Shown in pieces: positions 8,556-16,098 of a DNA stretch of 20,499 bases. Made by a program: the position numbers and the translations under genes. Within the stretch, counting starts at the first letter, position 1. Every line of letters starts with the position of its first letter. The notes beneath the pieces were generated by a model that searched no databases, was not told the origin of the DNA, and saw only the letters and a program-made list of their open reading frames with translations. The DNA comes from UBA1858 sp039182865 (GTDB lineage: Bacteria; Pseudomonadota; Gammaproteobacteria; UBA4575), in the NCBI GenBank assembly GCA_039182865.1, contig JBCDBX010000030.1:1-20499 (forward strand), in the 5' to 3' direction.

Positions 8556-9371
8556 ATGGAAATACCAGCCGAATCAAATAAAGTAAGTGATGAAAACACC
8601 AGTGGTTTGGAAAATGAAAATATTTGCATGCGGTGCAAAGACTTTTCACTTTTTTATGGTGAAAAGCAGGCACTATTTAAGATTAACATGGAGATACCAA
8701 GTAAGCGCGTGACGGCATTTATTGGGCCGAGCGGCTGTGGTAAATCAACTTTGTTGCGTTGCATGAATCGCATGAATGACCTAGTAGATAATGTGAGATT
8801 AGAAGGTGAATTATTGCTCAATAGCGAAGATATCAATGATCGCAAAGTCAATGTAACTGATCTACGTCGTCAGGTCGGCATGGTGTTTCAAAAACCTAAT
8901 CCTTTTCCAAAGTCTATTTTTGAAAATGTAGCTTATGGGTTGCGTCTGCAGGGAATGAACAATAAACGTGAATTAGAAGATCGTGTGGAATGGTCATTGA
9001 AACGATCAGCGCTTTGGGAGGAAGTGGGTAGTCGTTTACAAGACAATGCATTTGATTTGTCGGGCGGTCAACAACAACGCTTGGTTATTGCAAGAGCCAT
9101 CGCAATTCAGCCTGAAGTGTTATTACTTGATGAACCTGCATCAGCACTCGATCCGATTTCTACACTCAAGATTGAGGAACTGATCTTCGAACTAAAGGAT
9201 CAGTATACAGTCGTAATAGTAACGCACAATATGCAGCAAGCAGCCCGCGTATCAGACTATACTGCTTTTTTATACTTGGGCGAGTTGGTTGAATTTGGCG
9301 CCACAGATAAACTATTTACTCATCCAAAAGAGAAGAAAACTGAGGACTATATAACGGGTCGATACGGCTAA
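8556..9371 (+). CDS. pstB: Phosphate ABC transporter ATP-binding protein PstB
   Basis: 271 residues; cytoplasmic ATPase that powers phosphate uptake through PstC/PstA. Walker A is GPSGCGKST (57-65), the Q loop lies in VFQKPNPFPKSIFENV (110-125), the ABC signature is LSGGQQQR (168-175), Walker B is VLLLDEP (188-194), and the switch His is H224 (VTHN). The D loop reads ASALDP where most PstB proteins have TSALDP. The N-terminus is about 15 residues longer than in E. coli PstB. It lies in a dense operon with pstA. A regulatory-looking gap of 86 bases separates it from phoU. Confidence 0.96.
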   Translation: MEIPAESNKVSDENTSGLENENICMRCKDFSLFYGEKQALFKINMEIPSKRVTAFIGPSGCGKSTLLRCMNRMNDLVDNVRLEGELLLNSEDINDRKVNVTDLRRQVGMVFQKPNPFPKSIFENVAYGLRLQGMNNKRELEDRVEWSLKRSALWEEVGSRLQDNAFDLSGGQQQRLVIARAIAIQPEVLLLDEPASALDPISTLKIEELIFELKDQYTVVIVTHNMQQAARVSDYTAFLYLGELVEFGATDKLFTHPKEKKTEDYITGRYG

Positions 9372-9392
9372 TTATGAAAACTTATTGAAAAA

Positions 9393-9425
9393 TGTATATA
9401 CATTGTGTGCAAATGTATATACAAT
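9393..9425 (+). promoter_or_regulatory. Paired palindromic operator-like sites over a candidate phoU promoter
   Basis: Two identical 10-base perfect palindromes TGTATATACA, at 9393-9402 and 9414-9423, start 21 bases apart, two helical turns. TATACA (9397-9402) and TACAAT (9420-9425) sit with a 17-base spacer as plausible -35 and -10 boxes, and each overlaps one palindrome. This suggests a dimeric regulator bound twice on one DNA face and repressing a phoU promoter. The regulator is not identified. Confidence 0.5.
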
Positions 9426-9457
9426 TAAGAAACTAGAGGAAACATAGGGACAATGCA

Positions 9458-10177
9458 ATGGCTTTACAAAATACAGCACCGCATATACTCCATCAATTTG
9501 ATGACGATTTAGAATCCATCAGGAATAATGTTCTAAGTATGGGTGGCCTGGTAGAAAAACAGGTCGACAATTGTATCGTGGCGTTAATTAACTCTGATAG
9601 CAACTTAGCCGAACAAGTCGCTATGAATGATTACCAGATTAATTCCATGGAAGTATCAATCGATGAAGAATGTCATCAAATCATAGCACTCAGACAACCA
9701 GCAGCTAGCGACTTACGATTGGTTATGTCCATCATTAAAACAATTTCAGATCTTGAAAGAATTGGTGACGAGGCCGAAAAGATTGGGCGTTACGCCGTCG
9801 ATCTTGCCACTGATAGTCGCAATGAAGCCTACTTTGCTGAACTTAAGCATATGGGTGATCAAGTTCGACAGGTCTTGCGTCAGTCATTAGATGCATTTGC
9901 GCGCATGGATGTTGCAAGTGCTTATGAGACGGCAGTCGCGGATAAAGCTATTAACAAAGAGTACGATTCAATTACACGCAATTTAATTAAATCCATGAGT
10001 GATGATAGATCAACTGTTGAACATGGTTTACGCGTCATGTGGTGTGCTAGAGCTCTAGAGCGTATTGGTGATCACGCTAAGAATATTTGTGAGTACGTGA
10101 TTTTTACCGTCGAAGGAAAAGACATACGCCATACCAGTTTTCAGCAGGCATTTGAGGAATATAATTTAGAGGAATAA
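9458..10177 (+). CDS. phoU: Phosphate signalling protein PhoU
   Basis: 239 residues, the normal length; all-helical cytoplasmic regulator that links Pst transport to PhoR and keeps PhoB inactive when phosphate is plentiful. Two tandem PhoU repeats, each a three-helix bundle, carry the conserved metal-cluster motifs: DLERIGDEAEKIGRY (98-112) and ALERIGDHAKNICEY (199-213). The ATG at 9458 follows AGAGGAAACATAGGGA; an ATG five bases earlier is out of frame. It is the last gene of the Pho locus and ends before a strong terminator. The palindromes upstream suggest it may also be transcribed separately from pstSCAB. Confidence 0.95.
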   Translation: MALQNTAPHILHQFDDDLESIRNNVLSMGGLVEKQVDNCIVALINSDSNLAEQVAMNDYQINSMEVSIDEECHQIIALRQPAASDLRLVMSIIKTISDLERIGDEAEKIGRYAVDLATDSRNEAYFAELKHMGDQVRQVLRQSLDAFARMDVASAYETAVADKAINKEYDSITRNLIKSMSDDRSTVEHGLRVMWCARALERIGDHAKNICEYVIFTVEGKDIRHTSFQQAFEEYNLEE

Positions 10178-10200
10178 TAGAAATTAAAAAGTAGATAAAT

Positions 10201-10231
10201 AAAAAAGGCACTGCATTGCAGTGCCTTTTTT
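10201..10231 (+). terminator. Bidirectional terminator after phoU
   Basis: Six A, then GGCACTGCATTGCAGTGCC (10207-10225), then six T. The symmetric A and T tracts allow termination of phoU on the plus strand and of the mini-gene at 10251-10328 on the minus strand. Confidence 0.92.
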
Positions 10232-10250
10232 ATTTCAAATATAGGCTCTA

Positions 10251-10328
10251 TTAAAATACAAATGCCATCACTAATGCGATTAGTACAATGACAACACCCA
10301 CTATTAAAGCCGCAGAATCATAGTTCAT
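10251..10328 (-). CDS. 25-residue single-helix membrane mini-protein, function unknown
   Basis: A small gene below usual ORF length cut-offs. The product starts MNYDSAAL and continues as one uninterrupted hydrophobic helix rich in Val, Ile, Leu and Ala to a C-terminal AFVF, with only one charged side chain (Asp4). This predicts a tail that spans or lies in the inner membrane. The support is the complete expression unit: GGAG seven bases before the ATG, a near-consensus promoter (TTGTAC, 17 bases, TATAAT) at 10382-10410, and the bidirectional terminator at 10201-10231 behind it. It is convergent with phoU. No family was recognised. Mini-proteins of this type often bind and tune a larger membrane complex, but the partner here is unknown and no Pho box is seen. 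Confidence 0.7.
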   Translation of the reverse strand: MNYDSAALIVGVVIVLIALVMAFVF

Positions 10329-10381
10329 TTTTGAACTCCAAATATTATTTTATGTTTTTATGAGGGGTAATTTGTATGCCG

Positions 10382-10410
10382 ATTATATGGACTATAATGA
10401 AAGCGTACAA
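10382..10410 (-). promoter_or_regulatory. Sigma-70 promoter for the mini-protein gene
   Basis: On the minus strand TTGTAC (10405-10410) and TATAAT (10382-10387) are separated by exactly 17 bases. A transcript would start near 10375, with a leader of about 47 bases before the ATG at 10328. ATTATA and TATAAT also form an inverted repeat at 10382-10398. Confidence 0.7.
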
Positions 10411-10512
10411 CAATGACGAAGAAAAATTCGCCACACCTGAGTAAATCTTTGTATTAAATACCTCCAGTCTCGCCATACGATAGGATGCCTCTAGACGATT
10501 TAAATGCTTGAT

Positions 10513-11283
10513 TTATGAAGCATTTTTAAATCGGTCAGGACGTATATCCAGATTATCAATAAATTGACGAGTCACACCAAGCTTTTCAGCTGTCATGACA
10601 CGAATTGCTGTCAAAGTGTATTCGGGGTATTCCTCTGCCAACGCGCAGGCGACCTCATAACATTCCTGCGCTAATGAATCGTTATCATCTGAACCTGCAT
10701 CTGCTGCGAGTTTTTTAATAACGACGTTTTCGGTTTTAGCAGCTTTAGTGTCACTATCACTATTTCGAGTACGAGAAGTGTAATTGGCTAAAGTTGGTTT
10801 ATTTTTTTCAGACTTCTGGTCAGTTTTAGTTTTTGCAGTTTTACTCGCTGTTGATTTAGCTTCTGTAGTTTTGACAGGCTCTTGTTTAACAGATTGGGTC
10901 AATACTGATTGCATTTCTTCATTGGCAGCCAGCACTTTCCACATATGTTCCATAATTTGGATAGCGCTTAGTGTAGCGGTATGAGTCAGCCCCTTAGGCA
11001 TCGCTTCGCGGATAATTTTTATATTGATCAAGATTGATAAACAATGCCATTGGGTGGAATCTGCCTGGGCACGATTGAATTTTGCTTTTAATTTTTTAAT
11101 GTCATCTAAGTCTTCTTTGCGATTTTTTAATTCTTTTTCAACAAATCTCTCTACTTTAGCAATTAAAGAATTTAGAGCATTAAAACTTTGATCGTCAGAT
11201 TTTCTATACTCATCAAATCGCTTTGACCAGTCAATCGAATATAATTCCTGAGTTATTGGGCTAGGTTGTATTTGTGTATTCAT
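10513..11283 (-). CDS. Unknown protein with basic linker and C-terminal HTH-like module (paralogue A)
   Basis: 256 residues from the ATG at 11283. Another in-frame ATG at 11319 would add 12 residues and overlap the upstream gene by 26 bases; neither start has a strong ribosome binding site. There are three visible parts: a helical N-terminal region (about 15-130), a low-complexity linker rich in Lys, Thr, Ser and Ala (about 133-200), and a C-terminal module (about 206-249). The module has the pattern YPEYTLTAIRVMTAEKLGV and ends in LDIRP, and looks like a helix-turn-helix. Both structured parts match the upstream neighbour, so the two genes are paralogues. No signal peptide or membrane helix is seen, so it is expected in the cytoplasm. 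The lysine-rich linker and HTH-like end suggest nucleic-acid binding, which is inference. I do not recognise a named family. Confidence 0.75.
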   Translation of the reverse strand: MNTQIQPSPITQELYSIDWSKRFDEYRKSDDQSFNALNSLIAKVERFVEKELKNRKEDLDDIKKLKAKFNRAQADSTQWHCLSILINIKIIREAMPKGLTHTATLSAIQIMEHMWKVLAANEEMQSVLTQSVKQEPVKTTEAKSTASKTAKTKTDQKSEKNKPTLANYTSRTRNSDSDTKAAKTENVVIKKLAADAGSDDNDSLAQECYEVACALAEEYPEYTLTAIRVMTAEKLGVTRQFIDNLDIRPDRFKNAS

Positions 11284-11293
11284 TATATTTTTA

Positions 11294-11866
11294 TCATTCC
11301 GGCGTGATATCGAGTTCATCCAGCCTGTCTTTGCTCACACCTAGGTTCTTGGCCAATAAGATTCTTAAGGCATTAACTGTGCAATGTGGGTATTTTTCTT
11401 TGAGAGCAGTGATTGCAGCGGTATATGTCTGTATTTCTACTTCTTTTGCATCATCAACATTATTTAGGATTTCCTCTACAACTTTTTCATCTGCCAAAAA
11501 TTGTTCACGATGTTCTGCAAATTGTCCTTGCCAGCGAAAATCGGCTAATAGAAATCCAAGTAAGATAGCAGTTGCTTGATCACCTTCTTCTAAAGCTGAC
11601 CTAAGAGTAAATGATTGTAAAAGACTATTGGCGGCATACCAGCTTGAGGAGCCTTTATCTATGTCCTCGAATTTCTTTTGTAAATCTTTAATCTTTGAAG
11701 GTAATTTTGCTGATGCAAGCACTTCACTTGCCCAATTATCAGCTTCATTCAAACTTTCCTCGAGAATTTGACCGCTAGGATCATTGATATTCTGTATTGT
11801 ATCGAGCGTGGCAAACAAGTCGTCATTTTTAAGGCTTGGCCATCCAAAATCGGGATCGAAATCCAT
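11294..11866 (-). CDS. Unknown protein with C-terminal HTH-like module (paralogue B)
   Basis: 190 residues, acidic and mostly helical, with no signal peptide or membrane segment. The N-terminal helical region covers about 35-135. A C-terminal module (about 147-189) reads YPHCTVNALRILLAKNLGV and ends in LDITP. From YP to the final P it shares 14 of 31 residues with the next gene without gaps. A second block around KF...W...R.A...G (65-95) shares 8 of 31. Paralogue B lacks the basic linker. AGGA six bases before the ATG is a good ribosome binding site. Paralogue A starts 10 bases after its stop, so they form an operon. A TACAAT -10 lies at 11905-11910. The layout, helical bundle then HTH-like end, recalls uncharacterised proteins common in proteobacteria, but I cannot name the family. 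Confidence 0.78.
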   Translation of the reverse strand: MDFDPDFGWPSLKNDDLFATLDTIQNINDPSGQILEESLNEADNWASEVLASAKLPSKIKDLQKKFEDIDKGSSSWYAANSLLQSFTLRSALEEGDQATAILLGFLLADFRWQGQFAEHREQFLADEKVVEEILNNVDDAKEVEIQTYTAAITALKEKYPHCTVNALRILLAKNLGVSKDRLDELDITPE

Positions 11867-11889
11867 TTATAGTCCTATTTAATTGTCTA

Positions 11890-11910
11890 AATCTCGCTGA
11901 TGAGATTGTA
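11890..11910 (-). promoter_or_regulatory. Candidate -10 with inverted repeat before the paralogue pair
   Basis: On the minus strand TACAAT (11905-11910) could be the -10; no good -35 is found. AATCTC, six bases, GAGATT (11890-11907) is an inverted repeat covering the -10 and the expected start of transcription, where an operator would sit. Confidence 0.35.
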
Positions 11911-12056
11911 AAATTAAATCAGTGACTTAGTCTTAAGGCGTATATATATTTAAGATATGAGTAAATATTTCACCGATATACGGTTGTGTAACGTATTAGA
12001 ACTAAATGAGTTTTCATTTTTCTAACTAATTCAATTAACGATAAAGAGGTTAATGT

Positions 12057-12725
12057 ATGGCTATTGTCCGGGTGATACCGTTTGTGCTTGTTCTTTTTGT
12101 AATCAGTGCGTGTTCAACAACCAACCCTTATACAGGTGAGAAGAAAACGAGCAACTTGGCCAAAGGTGCAGGAATAGGTGCAGCAGCAGGTGCAGTCGTT
12201 GGATTAATAAGCGGTGATGACAGTCGCTCACGCAAAAAGAATGCATTGATTGGTGCTGGAATCGGCGCTATCGCAGGCGGCTCGGTGGGTTATTACATGG
12301 ATGTTCAAGAAGCAAAGCTAAGAGAAAAATTGGCGGGTACGGGAGTAAGTGTTACTCGCGACGGTGATAATATTATTTTAAATATGCCGAGTAACATAAC
12401 TTTCGCAGTCGATAGTTCAGATATATCAAGTAACTTTTATGCCATCTTAAATTCTGTCGTAATTATTCTAAAGGAATACGATAAAACACTGATTGAGATA
12501 ATGGGCCACACGGATAGCACAGGTTCTGCTGAATACAATTTAAAGTTGTCAAAACAACGAGCGGATAGTGTGGCAGATTATTTTCGTAGTCAGGATATAT
12601 TAGCTGCGCGCTTAACTACCTACGGTTACGGAAAAGACTACCCTGTCGCAACCAATGATACCGTAGCAGGGCGTGCATTAAATCGACGTGTTGAGATTGT
12701 ACTTGTACCTCTAACTAAAGGTTAA
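12057..12725 (+). CDS. OmpA-family outer-membrane lipoprotein, YiaD-like
   Basis: 222 residues. A lipoprotein signal peptide ends in the lipobox VISAC, with Cys19 the predicted acylated residue. A glycine-zipper region follows (about 36-80; GAGIGAAAGAVVGL and IGAGIGAIAGGSVGYY), which may insert in or lie against the membrane. The C-terminal OmpA domain (about 110-217) keeps the peptidoglycan-binding pair D153 (GHTDSTGS) and R168 (LSKQRAD), 15 residues apart as in OmpA/Pal proteins. It probably ties the outer membrane to the cell wall. The ribosome binding site AGAGG lies seven bases before the ATG at 12057. It is divergent from the paralogue pair across a 190-base gap and followed by a terminator. 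Confidence 0.88.
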   Translation: MAIVRVIPFVLVLFVISACSTTNPYTGEKKTSNLAKGAGIGAAAGAVVGLISGDDSRSRKKNALIGAGIGAIAGGSVGYYMDVQEAKLREKLAGTGVSVTRDGDNIILNMPSNITFAVDSSDISSNFYAILNSVVIILKEYDKTLIEIMGHTDSTGSAEYNLKLSKQRADSVADYFRSQDILAARLTTYGYGKDYPVATNDTVAGRALNRRVEIVLVPLTKG

Positions 12726-12747
12726 AAGTACAATACTAAATAATATT

Positions 12748-12779
12748 AAGGCTCTGGTATTTTTCAGAGCCTTTTGTTT
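12748..12779 (+). terminator. Terminator between the lipoprotein gene and gmk
   Basis: AAGGCTCTG (12748-12756), eight-base loop, CAGAGCCTT (12765-12773), then a T-rich tail broken by one G. It ends only about 10 bases before the gmk start codon. Confidence 0.85.
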
Positions 12780-12790
12780 GAATGTTATCT

Positions 12791-13402
12791 ATGAATATTG
12801 GAGATCTTTATATTGTCTCTGCGCCATCAGGCGCCGGAAAAACGAGCTTACTGAAAGAAGTGCGTTCTTTTTTGCCGCAATTGAAAGTAGCTGTCTCTCA
12901 TACCACAAGAAATATACGCCCTGGTGAAGTCAATGGTGAACATTATTATTTTGTAAACAAAAATGAATTTTTATCTATGGTAGAAAAAGATGACTTTGTA
13001 GAGCATGCTGAAGTATTTGGACATTATTATGGAACATCAAAGCAATCTATCCAAACCCTATTGGAGGCTGGCCATAGTGTAGTGCTAGAAATTGATTGGC
13101 AGGGAGCGCAGCAAGTGCGTTCAATCTATCCAGAGGCCACTTCGATTTTCATTTTTCCACCATCAATTGTCGAGCTCGAAATGCGGTTGAGATCACGCGG
13201 ACAAGACTCCGAACAAGTTATTGCTGATCGAATGTGTGAGGCGCAGAGTGAACTAAGCCATTATGACGAGTATCAGTATTTAGTCATCAATGATGATATG
13301 TCATCCGCAGTAAAACAGCTTATAAATGTATTTTCTCAGCCCGACCAATTTGAGCCCCCAAGTCCCTTACAGATGGAAGCTTTATTAAGCTCTCTGGACT
13401 AA
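12791..13402 (+). CDS. gmk: Guanylate kinase
   Basis: 203 residues; transfers phosphate from ATP to GMP to give GDP. The P-loop is SAPSGAGKTS (about 10-19). GMP-binding residues lie in SHTTRNIRPGEVNGEHYYFV (about 37-56). EIDWQGAQQVR (about 97-107) and the LRSRGQDS lid region (about 132-139) follow the family pattern. An ATG nine bases earlier (12782) is possible, but the 12791 start aligns with the short N-terminus of E. coli Gmk. Neither start has a Shine-Dalgarno sequence, and both lie right behind the T tract of the upstream terminator. The gene therefore needs a promoter I could not place, or receives read-through. Its neighbours rpoZ and spoT use or respond to guanine nucleotides. Confidence 0.94.
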   Translation: MNIGDLYIVSAPSGAGKTSLLKEVRSFLPQLKVAVSHTTRNIRPGEVNGEHYYFVNKNEFLSMVEKDDFVEHAEVFGHYYGTSKQSIQTLLEAGHSVVLEIDWQGAQQVRSIYPEATSIFIFPPSIVELEMRLRSRGQDSEQVIADRMCEAQSELSHYDEYQYLVINDDMSSAVKQLINVFSQPDQFEPPSPLQMEALLSSLD

Positions 13403-13510
13403 TAATAGACGTAGTTCAGTGAGAGCTGCTCAAGAGAGGTGTAGTTTAGGGCTAAAAAATCAACTAAACTTAGTTCACTACAAAGAACACATAATTATGG
13501 AGATGTATCC
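13403..13510 (+). promoter_or_regulatory. gmk-rpoZ intergenic region with weak inverted repeat
   Basis: 108 bases with no gene. AGTTTAG (13443-13449) and CTAAACT (13464-13470) form a seven-base inverted repeat with a 14-base loop. No T tract follows and no convincing -35/-10 pair was found. Confidence 0.25.
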
Positions 13511-13873
13511 GTGGCCCGCGTAACTGTAGAAGACTGCCTAGAAAAAGTAGATAACCGATTTAAACTTATTATGGTCGCAAGTAAGCGAGCCAGAGATATT
13601 TCGATTGGCACTGAGCCACTAGTCGAATGGGAAAATGATAAAGCTACGGTAGTGGCTTTACGTGAAATAGCTGACTCTTTAATTACGGAAGATTATCTTA
13701 AAGAGACACCTATCGGGAATGATACCGAGATGCTGCTTTCCGAAGAGATGGAAGAAATTGATGCTGTTGCTGCAGCTCTCCATGCTGAAATTGGCCAAGA
13801 GCTGAGCCAAATGCAGGCAGATATGGATCAACAAGTAGCACAACCATCGGATAGCGCTCCAACAAGTGAGTAA
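13511..13873 (+). CDS. rpoZ: DNA-directed RNA polymerase omega subunit
   Basis: 120 residues with a GTG start; GGAG eight bases upstream supports it. The N-terminal MARVTVEDCLEKVDNRF and the VASKRARDI segment (about 23-31) are the conserved omega core, which wraps the beta' C-terminus and helps assemble RNA polymerase. In proteobacteria omega also forms part of one ppGpp site. The protein is about 30 residues longer than E. coli omega. The extra part (about 75-120) is acidic and rich in Glu, Gln, Ala and Ser and is probably disordered. spoT begins three bases after the stop, a common gammaproteobacterial arrangement. Confidence 0.95.
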   Translation: MARVTVEDCLEKVDNRFKLIMVASKRARDISIGTEPLVEWENDKATVVALREIADSLITEDYLKETPIGNDTEMLLSEEMEEIDAVAAALHAEIGQELSQMQADMDQQVAQPSDSAPTSE

Positions 13874-13876
13874 ATC

Positions 13877-16057
13877 TTGGCGAAGGCGGCTTCATCACCA
13901 AGTTCATCTTCTACAACATTAACTGCTGTAAATCCTTCTCGCTTTCTAATAAGCGAGTTGTGCGATCTATTAGAGACTTATCTCGAACCTGCTCAAGTTA
14001 AAGAAGTTTATCAGGCCTATCTTTTTAGTGCAGAAGCACATGAAGGACAGAAACGCTTAACAGGCGAACCTTACGTTTATCATCCTCTAGCCGTAGCTAA
14101 GATCATGGCTGAAATGCATTTGGATAGACAGAGCATCATTGCAGCAATCTTGCATGATGTAATTGAAGATACACCGACAGCAAAAGAACAAATTTCAGAA
14201 CAGTTCGGTAACGAGGTTGCTGAGCTTGTTGATGGTGTCAGCAAACTTACCCATTTATCTTTTTCTTCTAAGCAAGAAGCACAAGCAGAAAATTTTCGTA
14301 AAATGATGCTCGCGATGGTACGTGATATACGTATCATCATCATCAAGCTTGCTGATCGTCTACATAATCTTCGAACTATCAGCGTAATGCGTGATGAGAA
14401 GCGGCGTCGTATTGCAAAAGAGTCGTTGGATGTTTATGTGCCTATCGCCAGAAGGCTGGGTATGCATAAGTTGCGACTTGAATTAGAGGCTTTAGCGTTT
14501 CAAGCAATTTATCCATTTCGTTATAAAGCGTTGGAAGATGCAATTCGCAAGAACCGCAAGAAGCGTAAAGAAATAATGCGCAAATTTGAAACATCTATAT
14601 GTACCCAATTGGAAAATGCCAACATTGAGAGTCGTATCTTTGGGCGCGAAAAGAATGTGTATAGCATTTATAAAAAAATGCGCGCCAAACATATTCCATT
14701 CTCTGAAGTATACGATGTATATGCGATTCGCATGTTAGTAAAAGACGTAGATACTTGTTATCGAGCACTAGGTGTTGTTCATAACTTATATAAACCGGTT
14801 CCTGGCAAGTTTAAAGACTACATTGCAATCCCCAAAAAAAATGGTTATCAATCTTTACATACAATTTTATTTGGCCCACATGGTGTTTATATAGAAGTTC
14901 AGATTCGAACTGAGGAAATGGATCATATTGCGGAGTCAGGGGTCGCAGCACATTGGTTATATAAAAGCCAAGATGAAAATACTGATTTGCCAACTACACC
15001 CGCTAGTACTCGCAAATGGCTAACTGAGATCATGGAGATACAGCAAAATACAGCTAACTCTATAGAGTTTTTTGAGAGCGTAAAAGTTGATTTATTTCCT
15101 GAAGATATTTACGTGTTTACACCTGCCGGAGATATCATTGCATTGCCGAGAGATAGCAGTGGGGTTGATTTTGCGTATGCTGTTCACACAGATCTAGGTA
15201 ATACCAGTGTGGCTGTTCGAATCGATCGTCGATATTCTCCGTTGAGTACCTCTTTGGAAAATGGTCAGACCATAGAAGTTGTATCTAATGTAAATTCAAG
15301 CCCCAAGCCCAGCTGGTTGAATTTTGTTAAAACAAATAAAGCTCGCGTTAATATACGTCATTACCTAAAAAATTTACAAAAAGAAGAGGCTGTGCAGTTA
15401 GGTAAAAGACTTTTTGAAAAAGCACTAACACCCTATAAGAAGTCTCTAGTCGATATACGTAATAAAGATATAGATCGATTACTTAATAGTGTCGCTCTAG
15501 AATCTGTTGAAGACCTCTATAAAGCCATCGGTTTAGGTGAGCAAGTTGCTGAATTAATTGTCCGAATACTTTTAGATTCGGATAAAAAAGCGGAATATAA
15601 AAGCGATGATGAAACACCACTTGCTATTGTGGGCACCGAAGGGCTACTTGTAAATTTTGGTAAGTGTTGCCATCCAATCCCAGGCGATCCTATTATTGGA
15701 ATAATGACGGCAGGTAAAGGTCTTGTAATACATCGAGATACCTGCCGAAACATTGATCGTAATAATGCTTTAAAAGATAAATGGATAGCTGTTTCTTGGT
15801 CTGATAGCCAGGAACAAGATTTTACAGTTGCGGTTCGTGCGCAAACTGAGAATCAACGTGGTGTATTAGCAAACCTAGCCTCTAGAATTGCCGAAGAAGA
15901 CTCAAATATTGTCGATATATCATTCGAAGATAATGATGATGCAAGTACTACGCTTACTTTTTTAATTGATGTTAAAGATAGAAATCATTTGGCAAGAATA
16001 ATTCGCGTGATTCGTGCGAGTCCATATGTATTCAAAGTATCGCGCATGCGAGCATAA
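13877..16057 (+). CDS. spoT: (p)ppGpp synthetase/hydrolase SpoT
   Basis: 726 residues from a TTG at 13877; no in-frame ATG occurs before residue 77, inside the HD domain. The rpoZ stop is only three bases upstream and AGTGAG at its end can serve as ribosome binding site. The HD hydrolase domain has the intact HDVIEDTP motif (93-100). The synthetase domain (about 240-360) has KFKDYIAIPKKNGYQSLHT near 311 and a basic 'xKD' signature of SpoT/Rel enzymes, not the acidic ExDD of RelA. EVQIRTEEMDHIAESGVAAHW follows in shorter conserved segments. The TGS domain (about 408-470) starts at DIYVFTPAGD. A C-terminal ACT domain covers about 648-726. Both activities look possible from the motifs; whether synthesis is strong cannot be told. 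Confidence 0.95.
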   Translation: MAKAASSPSSSSTTLTAVNPSRFLISELCDLLETYLEPAQVKEVYQAYLFSAEAHEGQKRLTGEPYVYHPLAVAKIMAEMHLDRQSIIAAILHDVIEDTPTAKEQISEQFGNEVAELVDGVSKLTHLSFSSKQEAQAENFRKMMLAMVRDIRIIIIKLADRLHNLRTISVMRDEKRRRIAKESLDVYVPIARRLGMHKLRLELEALAFQAIYPFRYKALEDAIRKNRKKRKEIMRKFETSICTQLENANIESRIFGREKNVYSIYKKMRAKHIPFSEVYDVYAIRMLVKDVDTCYRALGVVHNLYKPVPGKFKDYIAIPKKNGYQSLHTILFGPHGVYIEVQIRTEEMDHIAESGVAAHWLYKSQDENTDLPTTPASTRKWLTEIMEIQQNTANSIEFFESVKVDLFPEDIYVFTPAGDIIALPRDSSGVDFAYAVHTDLGNTSVAVRIDRRYSPLSTSLENGQTIEVVSNVNSSPKPSWLNFVKTNKARVNIRHYLKNLQKEEAVQLGKRLFEKALTPYKKSLVDIRNKDIDRLLNSVALESVEDLYKAIGLGEQVAELIVRILLDSDKKAEYKSDDETPLAIVGTEGLLVNFGKCCHPIPGDPIIGIMTAGKGLVIHRDTCRNIDRNNALKDKWIAVSWSDSQEQDFTVAVRAQTENQRGVLANLASRIAEEDSNIVDISFEDNDDASTTLTFLIDVKDRNHLARIIRVIRASPYVFKVSRMRA

Positions 16058-16098
16058 TATATTCTGAAACCATAATATTTCAAACAAAGGAGATTGCT

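Noticed and set aside
10411..10512. Possible RNA gene or terminator between the mini-protein promoter and paralogue A
   Set aside because: No strong stem with a T tract and no tRNA-like fold could be found; the stretch is left unassigned.
11911..12056. Promoter for the OmpA-family lipoprotein gene
   Set aside because: Several TA-rich motifs occur, but none forms a -35/-10 pair with acceptable spacing, so none is reported.
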